Source: Caballeronia sp. SBC1 (GTDB taxonomy: Bacteria > Pseudomonadota > Gammaproteobacteria > Burkholderiales > Burkholderiaceae). From it: 64,000 bases of DNA. Position 1 is the first letter of the stretch, and each line of letters opens with the position of its first letter. The notes under the pieces were generated by a model. It searched no databases, was not told the origin of the DNA, and was given only the letters and a program-made list of their open reading frames with translations. The stretch is taken from assembly GCF_011493005.1 (NCBI RefSeq), contig NZ_CP049157.1:558001-622000 (forward strand). The letters are read 5' to 3'. The position numbers and the translations under genes are program-made. This document shows positions 1 to 8,850 of this stretch, in pieces.

Positions 1-737
1 GACGCAGCGAGCGTGCCGACTTGCTGATCGGCGCAGACGGTGCGCGCTCAAGCGTGCGTCGCGTTCTGTTGCCAGAAGTCGCGCCGAGCTACGCAGGATA
101 TGTCGCCTGGCGCGGTCTCGTTCCGGAAAACGCGTTGTCGCAGCAAGCGGCGGATGTCCTGCGCGACCGCTTCACCTTCCAGCAGGGCTCGGGACATTCC
201 GCCCTGGGCTATCTGATCCCGGGCGAGGACGGCTCGACCACTCCTGGCGAGCGCCGCTGGAACTGGGTCTGGTACCGCAAGCAGACACGCGACGAACTCG
301 ATCAACTGCTGGTCGATCGTGACGGCCGCCAACGCACGTTCTCCTTGCCCCCGGGCGCAACGAAAGAGGCGGATATCGACGTTTTGCGCGCAGCTTCCGC
401 GGAATTGCTTGCGCCGGCGTTTCAAGCCCTGGTCGCTTCGACGCAGGAGCCGTTCGTGCAGGCCATCCAGGACCTGCACGTGCCTCGGATGGTGTTCGGG
501 AGGGTGATCCTGCTCGGCGACGCCGCGTTCGTGCCGCGGCCCCACACCGCCGGCAGCACGGCCAAGGCAGCCGCCAACGCGCTGGCACTGGCGACTACGC
601 TGGCGTCGACACCCCACACAAGCACAGCGCTCGACGGTGCGCTCGCGCGTTGGGAACGGGCACAGCTTCAGCTCGGTGTCCGCATGACTGATCTCGGCGT
701 GTCGCTCGGCAACCGCTTGATGAACATTGAACATTAA
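1..737 (+). CDS. FAD-dependent monooxygenase, 2,6-dihydroxypyridine hydroxylase type (5' end outside window)
   Basis: The frame is open from base 3, so the N-terminal Rossmann fold with its GxGxxG loop lies outside the window and 244 residues remain. Visible motifs are IGADGARSSVRR (the DG motif of flavin hydroxylases), YAGYVAWRGLV (characteristic of the 2,6-dihydroxypyridine 3-hydroxylase group), PGERRWNWVWYR, and LLGDAAFVPRPH (the GD motif that contacts FAD ribose). Family members use NAD(P)H and O2 to hydroxylate an already hydroxylated aromatic ring. It is the first of three paralogues in 10.5 kb and precedes an MFS transporter by 32 bases. Family assignment is firm; the substrate is not known. 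The TTG at base 21 is not the real start. Confidence 0.9.
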   Translation, partial: RSERADLLIGADGARSSVRRVLLPEVAPSYAGYVAWRGLVPENALSQQAADVLRDRFTFQQGSGHSALGYLIPGEDGSTTPGERRWNWVWYRKQTRDELDQLLVDRDGRQRTFSLPPGATKEADIDVLRAASAELLAPAFQALVASTQEPFVQAIQDLHVPRMVFGRVILLGDAAFVPRPHTAGSTAKAAANALALATTLASTPHTSTALDGALARWERAQLQLGVRMTDLGVSLGNRLMNIEH

Positions 738-769
738 AACCAATTTCGACTACTGACGGATCCATCACC

Positions 770-1984
770 ATGACGCCTAACGCATCTGCCGCTGGCCCAA
801 ACGGCAGCGCAGTCAAGCTTACCCAGGGCATGATCGCGCTGTTCGCGTTCTGCTGCGGCGCGATCGTCGCCAACCTCTACTACGCGCAACCGATCACCGA
901 GCTCATCGGGCCGGACATTCACATGTCAGGCGGTACGGCGAGCCTGATCGTCTCGCTCACGCAGATCGGCTATGCATTCGGACTCTTCTTCCTGGTTCCG
1001 CTCGGCGATCTGCTGGAGAACCGCAGGCTGATGATCACGACAGCCATTGTCTCGATCTTCAGTCTCGCGCTGGCAGCCGTCACGCATCAGCCGAACGCGT
1101 TCCTGGCGGTCTCGCTGCTGGTCGGGTTCAGCTCGGTCGCCGTGCAGATCCTGATCCCGCTGGCCGCGCACCTTGCACCCGACGAATCGCGTGGCCGAGT
1201 CGTCGGCAACATCATGAGCGGGCTCCTGCTTGGCATATTGTTGTCACGTCCAATCTCAAGCGTGGTGGCCGGTCATTTCGGCTGGCGCGCCGTGTTCGGC
1301 TCGGCGGCGGTGTTGATGGCCATCGTGACGACGGTCCTGGCGTTGACGATCCCGCGCCGCCAGCCCTCGCATCAGGCGACCTACTTTCAGTTGATCCATT
1401 CGCTTGGCGAGCTAGTCGTGACCCTGCCGGTACTGCGTCATCGCGCGCTGTATCAAGGGCTCATGTTTGCCGCGTTCAGCCTCTTCTGGACCGCGGTGCC
1501 GATCGAGCTGACACGTCACTACGGCCTGTCGCAGAACGCGATTGCTGTGTTCGCGCTGGTAGGCGCAATAGGCGCCACCTCCGCGCCCGTAGCAGGGCGG
1601 TTGGCTGACGCCGGGCACTCGGTTCGCGCTACGTTGATTGCCCTCGTGGTCGGCGCGCTCGCGTTCACACCGGCACTGATTCATCCGGCGTGGGGCGTAG
1701 GAGGACTCGTCGTGACCGGCGTTGTGCTGGACTTCGCCGTGCAGATGAACATGGTGCTCGGCCAGCGCGAAATCTATGCGTTGCATGCGGCCAGCCGTAA
1801 TCGTCTGAATGCGCTTTATATGACCAGCATCTTCATTGGCGGCGCGATCGGATCGGCGCTCGCCAGCAGCTTGTATGACCATGGCGGATGGAAGTTGACC
1901 GCTGCCGTTGCGAGCGTATTCCCTATCATCGCGCTGATCCATTACCTGACGGTCGGCAGGTCGATCGCAGCGGCAACACCTTGA
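770..1984 (+). CDS. MFS transporter, 12-TM (DHA1-like)
   Basis: This 404-residue protein shows about twelve hydrophobic segments. The first loop carries the MFS motif as PLGDLLENRRLM, between helices 2 and 3, and a second PVAGRLADAGHSVR motif stands in the C-terminal half. It lies 32 bases downstream of a flavin monooxygenase gene on the same strand, so the two are probably co-transcribed. The likely role is uptake of the substrate, or export of an intermediate, of the heteroaromatic pathway. Sequence alone does not fix direction or substrate. The start at 770 has no strong Shine-Dalgarno sequence, which would suit coupling to the preceding gene. Confidence 0.85.
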   Translation: MTPNASAAGPNGSAVKLTQGMIALFAFCCGAIVANLYYAQPITELIGPDIHMSGGTASLIVSLTQIGYAFGLFFLVPLGDLLENRRLMITTAIVSIFSLALAAVTHQPNAFLAVSLLVGFSSVAVQILIPLAAHLAPDESRGRVVGNIMSGLLLGILLSRPISSVVAGHFGWRAVFGSAAVLMAIVTTVLALTIPRRQPSHQATYFQLIHSLGELVVTLPVLRHRALYQGLMFAAFSLFWTAVPIELTRHYGLSQNAIAVFALVGAIGATSAPVAGRLADAGHSVRATLIALVVGALAFTPALIHPAWGVGGLVVTGVVLDFAVQMNMVLGQREIYALHAASRNRLNALYMTSIFIGGAIGSALASSLYDHGGWKLTAAVASVFPIIALIHYLTVGRSIAAATP

Positions 1985-1992
1985 ACGGCGTT

Positions 1993-2023
1993 AAGCGCTC
2001 CTCGCGGACGCGGGGGGGCGCTT
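1993..2023 (+). terminator. possible terminator hairpin after the MFS gene
   Basis: AAGCGC (1993-1998) pairs with GCGCTT (2018-2023) across a GC-rich loop, nine bases after the MFS stop codon. Only a short T run follows, so this is a modest intrinsic-terminator candidate. Confidence 0.4.
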
Positions 2024-2448
2024 TGGCGACGATGCGACCAAGCGTTATGCGAGTCGGATTTCTTCTTCAGTGACCGCGTCCGGGAACATGTTGCAGAGCG
2101 GAATAGCTGCGCTGCAGGGCGACGCGGGAGGAAGGTTTGTGCATGCACTTAGGTATCGGGGAAGGCCCGGACTTTAAGGATTATTAAGGTATCCATCAGG
2201 ACATTTAGTTTGTGCCGCCGTATGCTCGCTTCAGGTCCATGATGCATAACATAACGATTAGCGCACCGCATCTCAAGACGACCTGAGCATTGGTTCGCCA
2301 ATAATCGGAAGGCATCTGCAAGCCTGGCACTGCGTATGAGGTGCGCGAACAAAAGCGCACTTTCTTCAAGAGCGAGCGCAGCCCGGAAAAACCCTGACCG
2401 GCAGCTCGTCTTGTGACGAGCCACTACCTACGGCAAAAAACGCTATAC
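2024..2448. other. intergenic, no supportable gene
   Basis: Short open frames occur on both strands, but none has a recognisable domain or a convincing ribosome binding site. The stretch separates the monooxygenase/MFS pair from the cytochrome-molybdenum hydroxylase operon. Confidence 0.5.
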
Positions 2449-2465
2449 AATTTATCTATCGATCA
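2449..2465. promoter_or_regulatory. putative TetR operator, copy 1
   Basis: AATTTATCTATCGATCA matches the left half of the palindrome at 8803-8837 at 16 of 17 positions. It sits about 190 bases before the cytochrome c start. Recurrence of such a motif upstream of three genes in one cluster, once on the leader of the tetR gene itself, makes it a good operator candidate for the regulator at 7946. Confidence 0.6.
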
Positions 2466-2596
2466 TTTACTATGCGTACAGGAACCAGAGTATCGACGTG
2501 CCCGTATCAAGGACGATGTGGGCAAGATCGCATTCGCCTTCACAAAGGCAAAAGGCTCAGTAAGGACATGCGTGCCCGCGCGTTCGATTCTCAGGC

Positions 2597-2608
2597 TTGA
2601 CCGGTCAA
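2597..2608. promoter_or_regulatory. perfect palindrome TTGACCGGTCAA
   Basis: This 12-base perfect palindrome lies 44 bases upstream of the cytochrome c start codon. It differs from the ATCGATC-type motif of the cluster, so it may bind another regulator or overlap a -35 region. The function is inferred from position and symmetry only. Confidence 0.35.
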
Positions 2609-2651
2609 ACCCGGTTTATTTTCTGGATCAATCTTGATTAAAGGTGCTGCG

Positions 2652-3932
2652 ATGACTCGCAAGCCGCTAATCTTCGCCGCTATCGCCGTGGTTCTCCTGG
2701 CGGGCTGCGTCGCACTATGGATCATGTGGGAGCCGGGCATCGCTGCAGTGCAACCTCCGGGTGCCTCCTCATTTGACCGTCAACTCAAACTCGATGGCGC
2801 CCGCGTCGTCGCGCTGGGAGACTGCGCTGTCTGCCACACCGCCAAGGGCGGCAAGCCTTTCGCCGGCGGCTTGCCGTTGGCAACCCCGTTCGGCACGATC
2901 TATGCAACCAACATCACGCCCGACGCCGATACCGGCATTGGCGCATGGTCGCTGGACGCGTTCACCCGCGCGGTGCGCCGGGGTATTTCGCGCGATGGTC
3001 ATCAGCTTTACCCCGCCTTCCCGTATATTCATTTCACCCGGATGTCGGACCATGACGTGTCTGCGGCGTATGCATACCTGATGAGTCGTGACCCGGTCAA
3101 AGCAACTACGCCCGACAACAAGCTGATCTTCCCCCTGAATTTCAGGCCACTGGTAGCGTTCTGGAACGTGATGTTCCTGAGACCCGGTGAAAGGACTGCG
3201 GACGCCGCGCAGAGCGTCGAGTGGAACCATGGCCGCCTGCTGGTCGATGGCCTCGGACATTGTGCCGCGTGCCACTCGCCACTCAATGTAATCGGTGGCG
3301 AGAAGTCCAGACAAGCGTTTGATGGCGGCCAGGTAGATGGCTGGGATGCGCCGCCGCTCAACCAGTTGAGCAATGCGGTCAAGCCCTGGAGCCACGAGCA
3401 ACTGGTGACTTACCTGCGCACCGGGCGCGCTAGCGAGCACGGCGCGGCTGCTGGACCCATGCTTCCCGTGACGCGCGATCTGGCGACCGTGCCGCAAGCA
3501 GACGTGGAGGCTATTGCGACTTATCTGCTGTCGATACAGAAGCCCGTGACGGAAGCGGCTGGCGAGACTGCCACGCAGGACGCCGCTACAACGGCGAGCG
3601 CACAGCGGGGCGCCATCCTCTTCAACGGATCGTGCGCATCGTGCCATGGCAGAGACTCCCCCATGCAAACCATTGGCAAACGGCCCACGCTCGCGTTCAG
3701 TACCGCGGTGAACGCGCAAACGCCTCGCAACGCGATTCAGATGATGATGGGCGGCGTGCCATGGCACGGCGAAGACACGATCAACTACATGCCCCCTTTC
3801 GGCGAAGTATTCAGTAACAACCAGCTTGCCGATCTTGCGATCTATCTGCGCTCCGCCTATTCAAAGCGCGCTCAGTGGAAGACCGTCAACGACAGCGTAG
3901 TGAAAATCCGAAAGGAGAATGACGCGCGATGA
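2652..3932 (+). CDS. tri-haem membrane-bound cytochrome c (electron acceptor subunit of the molybdenum hydroxylase)
   Basis: The 426-residue protein has three CxxCH haem sites: CAVCH at residues 58-62, CAACH at about 204-208 and CASCH at about 328-332. This is the layout of cytochrome subunits of periplasmic alcohol and aldehyde dehydrogenases. The N-terminus is a hydrophobic segment containing LLAGC, which could be a signal anchor or a lipobox with Cys19. ATG 2652 is preferred over TTG 2634 because AAAGG stands seven bases before it. The stop overlaps the next start (ATGA), so it is translationally coupled to the two hydroxylase subunits. It probably carries their electrons to the respiratory chain at the periplasmic face. 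Confidence 0.9.
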   Translation: MTRKPLIFAAIAVVLLAGCVALWIMWEPGIAAVQPPGASSFDRQLKLDGARVVALGDCAVCHTAKGGKPFAGGLPLATPFGTIYATNITPDADTGIGAWSLDAFTRAVRRGISRDGHQLYPAFPYIHFTRMSDHDVSAAYAYLMSRDPVKATTPDNKLIFPLNFRPLVAFWNVMFLRPGERTADAAQSVEWNHGRLLVDGLGHCAACHSPLNVIGGEKSRQAFDGGQVDGWDAPPLNQLSNAVKPWSHEQLVTYLRTGRASEHGAAAGPMLPVTRDLATVPQADVEAIATYLLSIQKPVTEAAGETATQDAATTASAQRGAILFNGSCASCHGRDSPMQTIGKRPTLAFSTAVNAQTPRNAIQMMMGGVPWHGEDTINYMPPFGEVFSNNQLADLAIYLRSAYSKRAQWKTVNDSVVKIRKENDAR

Positions 3933-4441
3933 TCCAGCTCACCGTAAACGGCGTGCAGCACGCCCTGGATATTGATCCGTCCACACCGCTGCTCTATGCG
4001 CTTCGCAACGACCTGCAACTCCACGGCGCCAAGTTCGGCTGCGGCCTCGGACAATGCGGCGCGTGTACCGTGATTGTTGGCGACCGGGCGACCTTTTCGT
4101 GCCTGTTGCCGGTATCGGCTATTGGCGACCGTGCGGTTCGAACCATCGAAAGCCTGGGCACGATCGACCATCCCGGGCCCTTGCAAAAGGCCTTCATTGA
4201 ACATCAGGCAGCCCAGTGCGGGTATTGCATTGCGGGCATGGTCATGCGCGCCCAGGCGCTGATCGAGCGCACGGCGCATCCGACTGAAGCACAGATGCGC
4301 GAACACATGGAACCGAACCTTTGCCGGTGCGGCACCCATATGCGCATTCTCGCGGCAATCCGGCAAGTGGCGGGCCTTCCCGAAGCGGGCAGCGCCAGTC
4401 CCACGAGCGGCGCGGCAGCGGGAACAGGAGTCTCGCAATGA
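3929..4441 (+). CDS. (2Fe-2S) small subunit of a molybdenum hydroxylase (IorA/NicA-like)
   Basis: The 170-residue protein is close in length to isoquinoline 1-oxidoreductase alpha subunits. The plant-ferredoxin-type cluster is bound by Cys38, Cys43, Cys46 and Cys58 (motif CGLGQCGACTV). The second cluster lies in the four-helix domain with Cys97, Cys100, Cys132 and Cys134 (CGYC and LCRCG). It relays electrons from the molybdopterin subunit to the cytochrome c encoded just upstream. Both neighbours overlap it by ATGA junctions, which supports a single complex with fixed stoichiometry. The last 20 residues are a Gly/Ala/Ser-rich tail. Confidence 0.93.
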   Translation: MIQLTVNGVQHALDIDPSTPLLYALRNDLQLHGAKFGCGLGQCGACTVIVGDRATFSCLLPVSAIGDRAVRTIESLGTIDHPGPLQKAFIEHQAAQCGYCIAGMVMRAQALIERTAHPTEAQMREHMEPNLCRCGTHMRILAAIRQVAGLPEAGSASPTSGAAAGTGVSQ

Positions 4442-6702
4442 ACGCACAGGACAATCAACTCGACGAAGGGCGCCGCCGCTTCATGCTATCCGGCGCACTG
4501 ATAGTAGGTTTTAGCCTGGTACCGGGCGTGAGCGCGCTGGCGCAAGAAGTAGTTGCCGATGAAGGCGCCGCCGTGCGCATCAGTAAGGAAACCGAATCAC
4601 TTGCCGGAAGTCTGAAGACCAATCCGCTGCTGGACGCCTGGATCAAGATCTCTCCCAACGGCCAGGTCACGGTATTCACCGGCAAGGTGGAGCTTGGCAC
4701 CGGCGTGAGAACTGCCTTGCTTCAGGTGGCTGCGGAAGAGCTGGACATGGCCCCGTCGCTCATCACCTTCCTCACGGCCGACACAGGGCTTTCACCCGAC
4801 GAGGGTTTGACCGCCGGCAGTCACACGATTGCGGATAGCGGCACCGCGCTGCTGAACGCCGCGGCGCAGGTTCGCGCGCTGCTGGTGGACGCGGCGGCGC
4901 AACGCCTGGGCGTCGACGGCGCAACACTGAAGGTCAGTGACGCCAGGATCACCGCACCGGACGGACGCACGGTGACTTACGGCGAGGCGGTGCAAAACGT
5001 AGACCTGCATCGCAATGCGACGCCCGTGTCCCCGCTGAAAGATCCGCAAGCTTTCAAGGTGATCGGCACCTCCCTGCCGCGACTGGATATCCCGGGCAAG
5101 CTCACAGGTGCGGCCAGCTATGTGCAGGACATGCACATGCCTAACATGGTTCACGCGCGTGTCGTCCTGCCCCCCTCCTATGACGCCGCCCTGCTCGACA
5201 TCAACGAGGCTGAGGTCATGAAGATGCCCGGTGTGATGAGGATCCTGCGGAACGGCAATTTCCTGGCGGTCGTGGCAAAGGGCGAATGGCAAGCGGTTCT
5301 CGCACAGAGAACCTTGTCGGCAGGCAGCCGATGGAGCACCGGTCGCCCACTTCCCGATCCCGATACCGTGCACCGGGACCTCAAGACGATCGCCACTCAA
5401 CACATCGAGATCGCCAATACACACGCCCCCGCCGCGCCAGCGGTCAGGACGCTTAGCGCAACCTATATCAAGCGCTATCTGATGCACGGTTCTATCGGCC
5501 CCTCATGTTCGGTCGCGTTGTTCGAAAACGATAAACTGACCGTCTGGACCCATTCCCAAGGGGTCTATCCGTTGCGAGACGGCTTGGCGGAAATGCTGTC
5601 AATGCCCAAGGAGAAAGTGCGCTGCATCCATACGGAAGGCTCTGGTTGCTACGGCCACAACGCCGCCGACGACGCGGCTGCGCACGCGGCGCTGATTGCG
5701 ATCGCGCTGCCCGGCCAGCCGGTTCGCGTGCAATGGATGCGCAACCAGGAGCATACGTGGGACCATTTCACGCCCGCCATGATCACCGAGGTGAGCGCTT
5801 CGCTCGACGCACAGGGAAGGATCGTCGACTGGAACTACGCGCTGTGGAGCAGTTCCCACAACGAGCGCATTGTGAACGCTGGGCGGCTGATGCCCGCCAC
5901 CTTGCTCGCCAAGCCATTCGTCTCCGCACCGTCAACGCCAATGCTCCAACCGGAAGGCGGCGGTGACCGCAACGCGATCCCGCTGTATGCGTTGCCCAAT
6001 GTCCACGTCATGAACAACTTCTCACCGACCATGCCTCTGCATACGTCGGCAATGCGCTCGCTTGGGGCGCACACCAACGTGTTCGCTATCGAGAGTTTCA
6101 TGGATGAGCTGGCCTTCGCGGCGCAAGCTGATCCCGTCGAGTTTCGCCTGAAGCACCTTCAGGACCCGCGCGCGCAAGATGTAATCCGGCTCGCCGCGAA
6201 GGAGTTCGGCTGGCCGCGTCCGCCGCGTCAAGCTAACCGTGGCGTAGGGTTTGCCTTCGGCAAATACAAGAACCTGATGGCCTACGTGGCGATCGCGGTC
6301 GAGCTCTCCGTTGAACGGGAAACCGGCCAGGTGCGGGTCGAGCATGCGGTAGCCGCAGTGGATAGCGGACAGATCGTCAACCCCGATGGCATCCGCAATC
6401 AGATTGAAGGCGGAATCATTCAGTCGACAAGCTGGACGCTTTACGAGGAACTGAAATACGATACATCGCGGATCAGAAGCTTTGACTGGAGCACCTATCC
6501 AATCCTGCGTTTTTCCGCCGTGCCGAGCAGTGTGAAAGTTCATTTGATCGATCGGCCCGGCGCGCCGTTTCTTGGCAGTGCCGAGGCGTCCATGGGCCCC
6601 GCCGCCGGAGCACTCGCCAACGCGCTCTTCGACGCAACAGGCAAGCGTCTTCGTCAGATGCCGTTAGGCGGCGACAGCTTGCGCAGGCAGATCGAGGTCT
6701 AG
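4438..6702 (+). CDS. molybdopterin large subunit of a xanthine-dehydrogenase-family hydroxylase (IorB-like)
   Basis: Starting at ATG 4438, which overlaps the IorA-like stop, gives 754 residues, near the usual size of isoquinoline 1-oxidoreductase beta subunits. Residues 13-20 (RRRFMLSG) followed by a hydrophobic stretch ending in ALA form a twin-arginine signal, so the folded cofactor-loaded complex is probably exported. Xanthine-dehydrogenase-family features include FTGKVELGTGVRTAL near residue 80 and the C-terminal FLGSAEASMGPAAGALANAL, whose Glu is the expected catalytic base. Known members hydroxylate N-heteroaromatics such as isoquinoline or nicotinate, or oxidise aldehydes. The three DHPH-type monooxygenases nearby favour an N-heteroaromatic substrate. 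No XdhC-like maturation factor lies in the window. Confidence 0.92.
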   Translation: MNAQDNQLDEGRRRFMLSGALIVGFSLVPGVSALAQEVVADEGAAVRISKETESLAGSLKTNPLLDAWIKISPNGQVTVFTGKVELGTGVRTALLQVAAEELDMAPSLITFLTADTGLSPDEGLTAGSHTIADSGTALLNAAAQVRALLVDAAAQRLGVDGATLKVSDARITAPDGRTVTYGEAVQNVDLHRNATPVSPLKDPQAFKVIGTSLPRLDIPGKLTGAASYVQDMHMPNMVHARVVLPPSYDAALLDINEAEVMKMPGVMRILRNGNFLAVVAKGEWQAVLAQRTLSAGSRWSTGRPLPDPDTVHRDLKTIATQHIEIANTHAPAAPAVRTLSATYIKRYLMHGSIGPSCSVALFENDKLTVWTHSQGVYPLRDGLAEMLSMPKEKVRCIHTEGSGCYGHNAADDAAAHAALIAIALPGQPVRVQWMRNQEHTWDHFTPAMITEVSASLDAQGRIVDWNYALWSSSHNERIVNAGRLMPATLLAKPFVSAPSTPMLQPEGGGDRNAIPLYALPNVHVMNNFSPTMPLHTSAMRSLGAHTNVFAIESFMDELAFAAQADPVEFRLKHLQDPRAQDVIRLAAKEFGWPRPPRQANRGVGFAFGKYKNLMAYVAIAVELSVERETGQVRVEHAVAAVDSGQIVNPDGIRNQIEGGIIQSTSWTLYEELKYDTSRIRSFDWSTYPILRFSAVPSSVKVHLIDRPGAPFLGSAEASMGPAAGALANALFDATGKRLRQMPLGGDSLRRQIEV

Positions 6703-6728
6703 CGCTTTTACTTCAGCGTGCATCCGAG

Positions 6729-7859
6729 ATGAAAATTGCAATTGCAGGCGGTTCTATTTCAGGGCTTGCGACCGCCCTCACATTGAATTGCACCGGCCAC
6801 GACGTTCGCATCTACGAGCGCTCCGGGCACGCGCTTCGCGGGCAAGGTGGCGGCGTGGTCGTTTTACGTCGCATGCTGCGATTCCTGGAGGCCCACGGTC
6901 ACTACTGTCGTGACATGCTCAGCGTGCCAACTCATCGGCGGAGATGGATTGCCCCGGACGGTTCCGTCATCCGCGACGAACCTGAAATACTGCCCTTTTC
7001 CTCCTGGGACGCGGTCTACCGGTCGCTATGCGCCATGCTCCCGGCGCAGTGCATTCACTATGGCCGCGAAGTGACTGGCTTCGAACAGGACGACCACGCT
7101 GTTGACATCCTCTTCGACAATGGCCCGACCGAGCAGGCGGATGTCCTGATCGCGGCGGACGGCACAGGCTCACGCTTGCGGTCCCAACTTTTTCCTGGCT
7201 ACCAGTCGTCGTTCGCGGGCTACATTGCGTGGCGCGGTATTGTTGATGAGGCTCTTTTCAATGCTGCCGACGTCGCCGATCTCGCTGAAAATATGACGTT
7301 GCACAAACAGCCGGGCGAGTTATTCATGGTATTCCTGATTCCCGCTCTGGACGGCTCACTGACGCCGGGGAAACGCCGCTTCAACTGGCTTTGGTATCGC
7401 AACGAAACCGATGCCGCCGACCTGCAGCGGCATTTGACCGATCACGCGGGGCAGCCGCACCATGCATCGATCAGCGCGGGGCAACTGGCCGCCGCGTCAG
7501 TTGCCGAGCTCACCACGCTTGCCCGTGAACGTTTGCCCGCTGTGCTTTCGCAGTTGGTACTAGCCACTGGAGCACCGTTCGTGCAGGCCATCTTCGACGC
7601 GCTCAGTCCCAGCTTCGCCGAGGGCCGGGTCGCCCTGGTAGGTGACGCAGCGTGCACGCTGCGGCCGCATACTGGTTCGGGAACGTCCAAGGCGGCAGAC
7701 GATGCCGTGTCGCTTGCCGAGACTCTGACGTCCTCCGGTGCAAATGTCACCCGACAACTCGCGGACTGGGCCAGTGCACGGCGCGTGGCGGTCGCGCCAC
7801 TCGTACTGGAAGGACCGCAACTGGCAGCAACTTTCGGGCTCGGCACGACGACCCTCTGA
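6729..7859 (+). CDS. FAD-dependent monooxygenase, 2,6-dihydroxypyridine hydroxylase type (second paralogue)
   Basis: The complete 376-residue protein starts with the dinucleotide-binding loop AGGSISGLATAL and the ribose-binding IYERS. It has the DG motif AADGTGSRLRSQL, the subgroup signature FAGYIAWRGIV, PGKRRFNWLWYR, and LVGDAACTLRPHTGSGTSKA near the C-terminus. These match 2,6-dihydroxypyridine 3-hydroxylase. It starts 26 bases after the molybdenum subunit stop, so it is probably the last gene of the cytochrome-IorA-IorB operon. A sensible order is ring hydroxylation by the molybdenum enzyme followed by oxygenation here. The substrate is inferred. Confidence 0.92.
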   Translation: MKIAIAGGSISGLATALTLNCTGHDVRIYERSGHALRGQGGGVVVLRRMLRFLEAHGHYCRDMLSVPTHRRRWIAPDGSVIRDEPEILPFSSWDAVYRSLCAMLPAQCIHYGREVTGFEQDDHAVDILFDNGPTEQADVLIAADGTGSRLRSQLFPGYQSSFAGYIAWRGIVDEALFNAADVADLAENMTLHKQPGELFMVFLIPALDGSLTPGKRRFNWLWYRNETDAADLQRHLTDHAGQPHHASISAGQLAAASVAELTTLARERLPAVLSQLVLATGAPFVQAIFDALSPSFAEGRVALVGDAACTLRPHTGSGTSKAADDAVSLAETLTSSGANVTRQLADWASARRVAVAPLVLEGPQLAATFGLGTTTL

Positions 7860-7921
7860 ACTCAGAAACGCATGCGTGGGAGTGGGGTACCCCCTCGAAC
7901 CTGCTATATTTCCTCTGTTAA

Positions 7922-7935
7922 TAATCGTTCGATAA
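7922..7935. promoter_or_regulatory. putative TetR operator, copy 2 (autoregulatory site)
   Basis: TAATCGTTCGATAA matches the right half of the 8803-8837 palindrome at 13 of 14 positions. It ends inside the Shine-Dalgarno AAGGGG of the tetR gene, so bound repressor would block tetR expression. Confidence 0.6.
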
Positions 7936-7945
7936 GGGGAATACA

Positions 7946-8680
7946 ATGCCACGGCAAAAGCGCCCAGCAACCAGCCCGTCGGGGAAGGCGGACCGCGCTG
8001 CCGCAGAGACGCCGGAGGCAGCGACGCCCGGCAAACGCATGTCGCCCGAAGATCGGGAACAGCAGATTGTTGAGAAAGCCATCGAGCATTTTGCTACCCA
8101 CGGCTTTTCCGGCAGTACGCGAGAACTGGCCAAGCAGATTGGCGTTACGCAACCATTGCTCTATCGTTATTTCCCCAGCAAAGACGCATTGATCGACCGT
8201 GTGTACAACGAAGTGTATCGATGGGACCCCGAGTGGGAAGGCCTGATCGCCGACCATCGAATTCCTCTGCAGGAACGCCTGTGCACACTTTACAAAGCCT
8301 ACTCGCGGGTCATCCTGCAGCGTGAATGGATTCGTACTTTCATTTTTGCCGGCCTCACGCGGGAAGGGATCAATACCCGCTATCTGGAGAAGTTGCGCGA
8401 ACGGATATTCCGCCCGGTCATGCGCGAAATCCGTGCGACCTACAACATCCCCGCGCCAACCACACGCGCTGCGCAAGAAGCGGAACTCGAATTGATCTGG
8501 AGCCTGCATGCGAGCATTTTTTATATCGGCATGCGTCAGTGGGTGTATGGACTTCCCGTTCCCAAGGATCTGGATGCGCACGTCGAGCGCCAGGTTGACG
8601 CATTCCTGAACGGCACGCCCGCCGTATTGAAGAAAATGGCCCCGGCCACCACGGGAAAACGCGCAATCTCCACCCCGTAG
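7946..8680 (+). CDS. TetR/AcrR family regulator of the heteroaromatic cluster
   Basis: The 244-residue protein has a charged, Ala/Pro-rich leader of about 30 residues. The TetR helix-turn-helix follows: REQQIVEKAIEHFATHGFSG, then STRELAKQIGVTQPLLYRYF at residues 54-73. The C-terminal part is a helical ligand-binding domain with no assigned ligand. It stands alone between the two catabolic transcription units, with a motif copy in its own leader and others upstream of the cytochrome and VOC genes. The likely role is substrate-responsive repression of the whole cluster. Its predicted C-terminus is basic. Confidence 0.92.
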   Translation: MPRQKRPATSPSGKADRAAAETPEAATPGKRMSPEDREQQIVEKAIEHFATHGFSGSTRELAKQIGVTQPLLYRYFPSKDALIDRVYNEVYRWDPEWEGLIADHRIPLQERLCTLYKAYSRVILQREWIRTFIFAGLTREGINTRYLEKLRERIFRPVMREIRATYNIPAPTTRAAQEAELELIWSLHASIFYIGMRQWVYGLPVPKDLDAHVERQVDAFLNGTPAVLKKMAPATTGKRAISTP

Positions 8681-8802
8681 CACCCCGATCCCGCTCTCCG
8701 CGGATTGCGATCAAGAACGTCCGTTGGCCCTGCATCCCCTGCTCCGCGAGCAGGGTAAACACCTGCGATTCACTGCTTTATCCGGGCCACTCGTTGACCT
8801 AC

Positions 8803-8837
8803 AATTTATCAATCGATCAATGATCGTTCGATAAATT
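8803..8837. promoter_or_regulatory. 35-bp near-perfect palindrome, putative TetR operator, copy 3
   Basis: The left arm AATTTATCAATCGATCA (8803-8819) and the reverse complement of the right arm (8821-8837) agree at 15 of 17 positions around a central A at 8820. It stops 13 bases before the VOC start codon and overlaps the start of the leader. Each arm resembles the single sites at 2449 and 7922, so this is the strongest predicted operator of the cluster. Confidence 0.7.
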
Positions 8838-8850
8838 AAGGAAGACTCCC

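Noticed and set aside
2560..2610. Possible tRNA T-arm (GCGTTCGATTCTC)
   Set aside because: No acceptor stem, anticodon arm or CCA end could be built around it.
2149..2637. Two frames of 91 and 74 codons before the cytochrome gene
   Set aside because: They have no ribosome site, no domain, and one overlaps predicted regulatory motifs.
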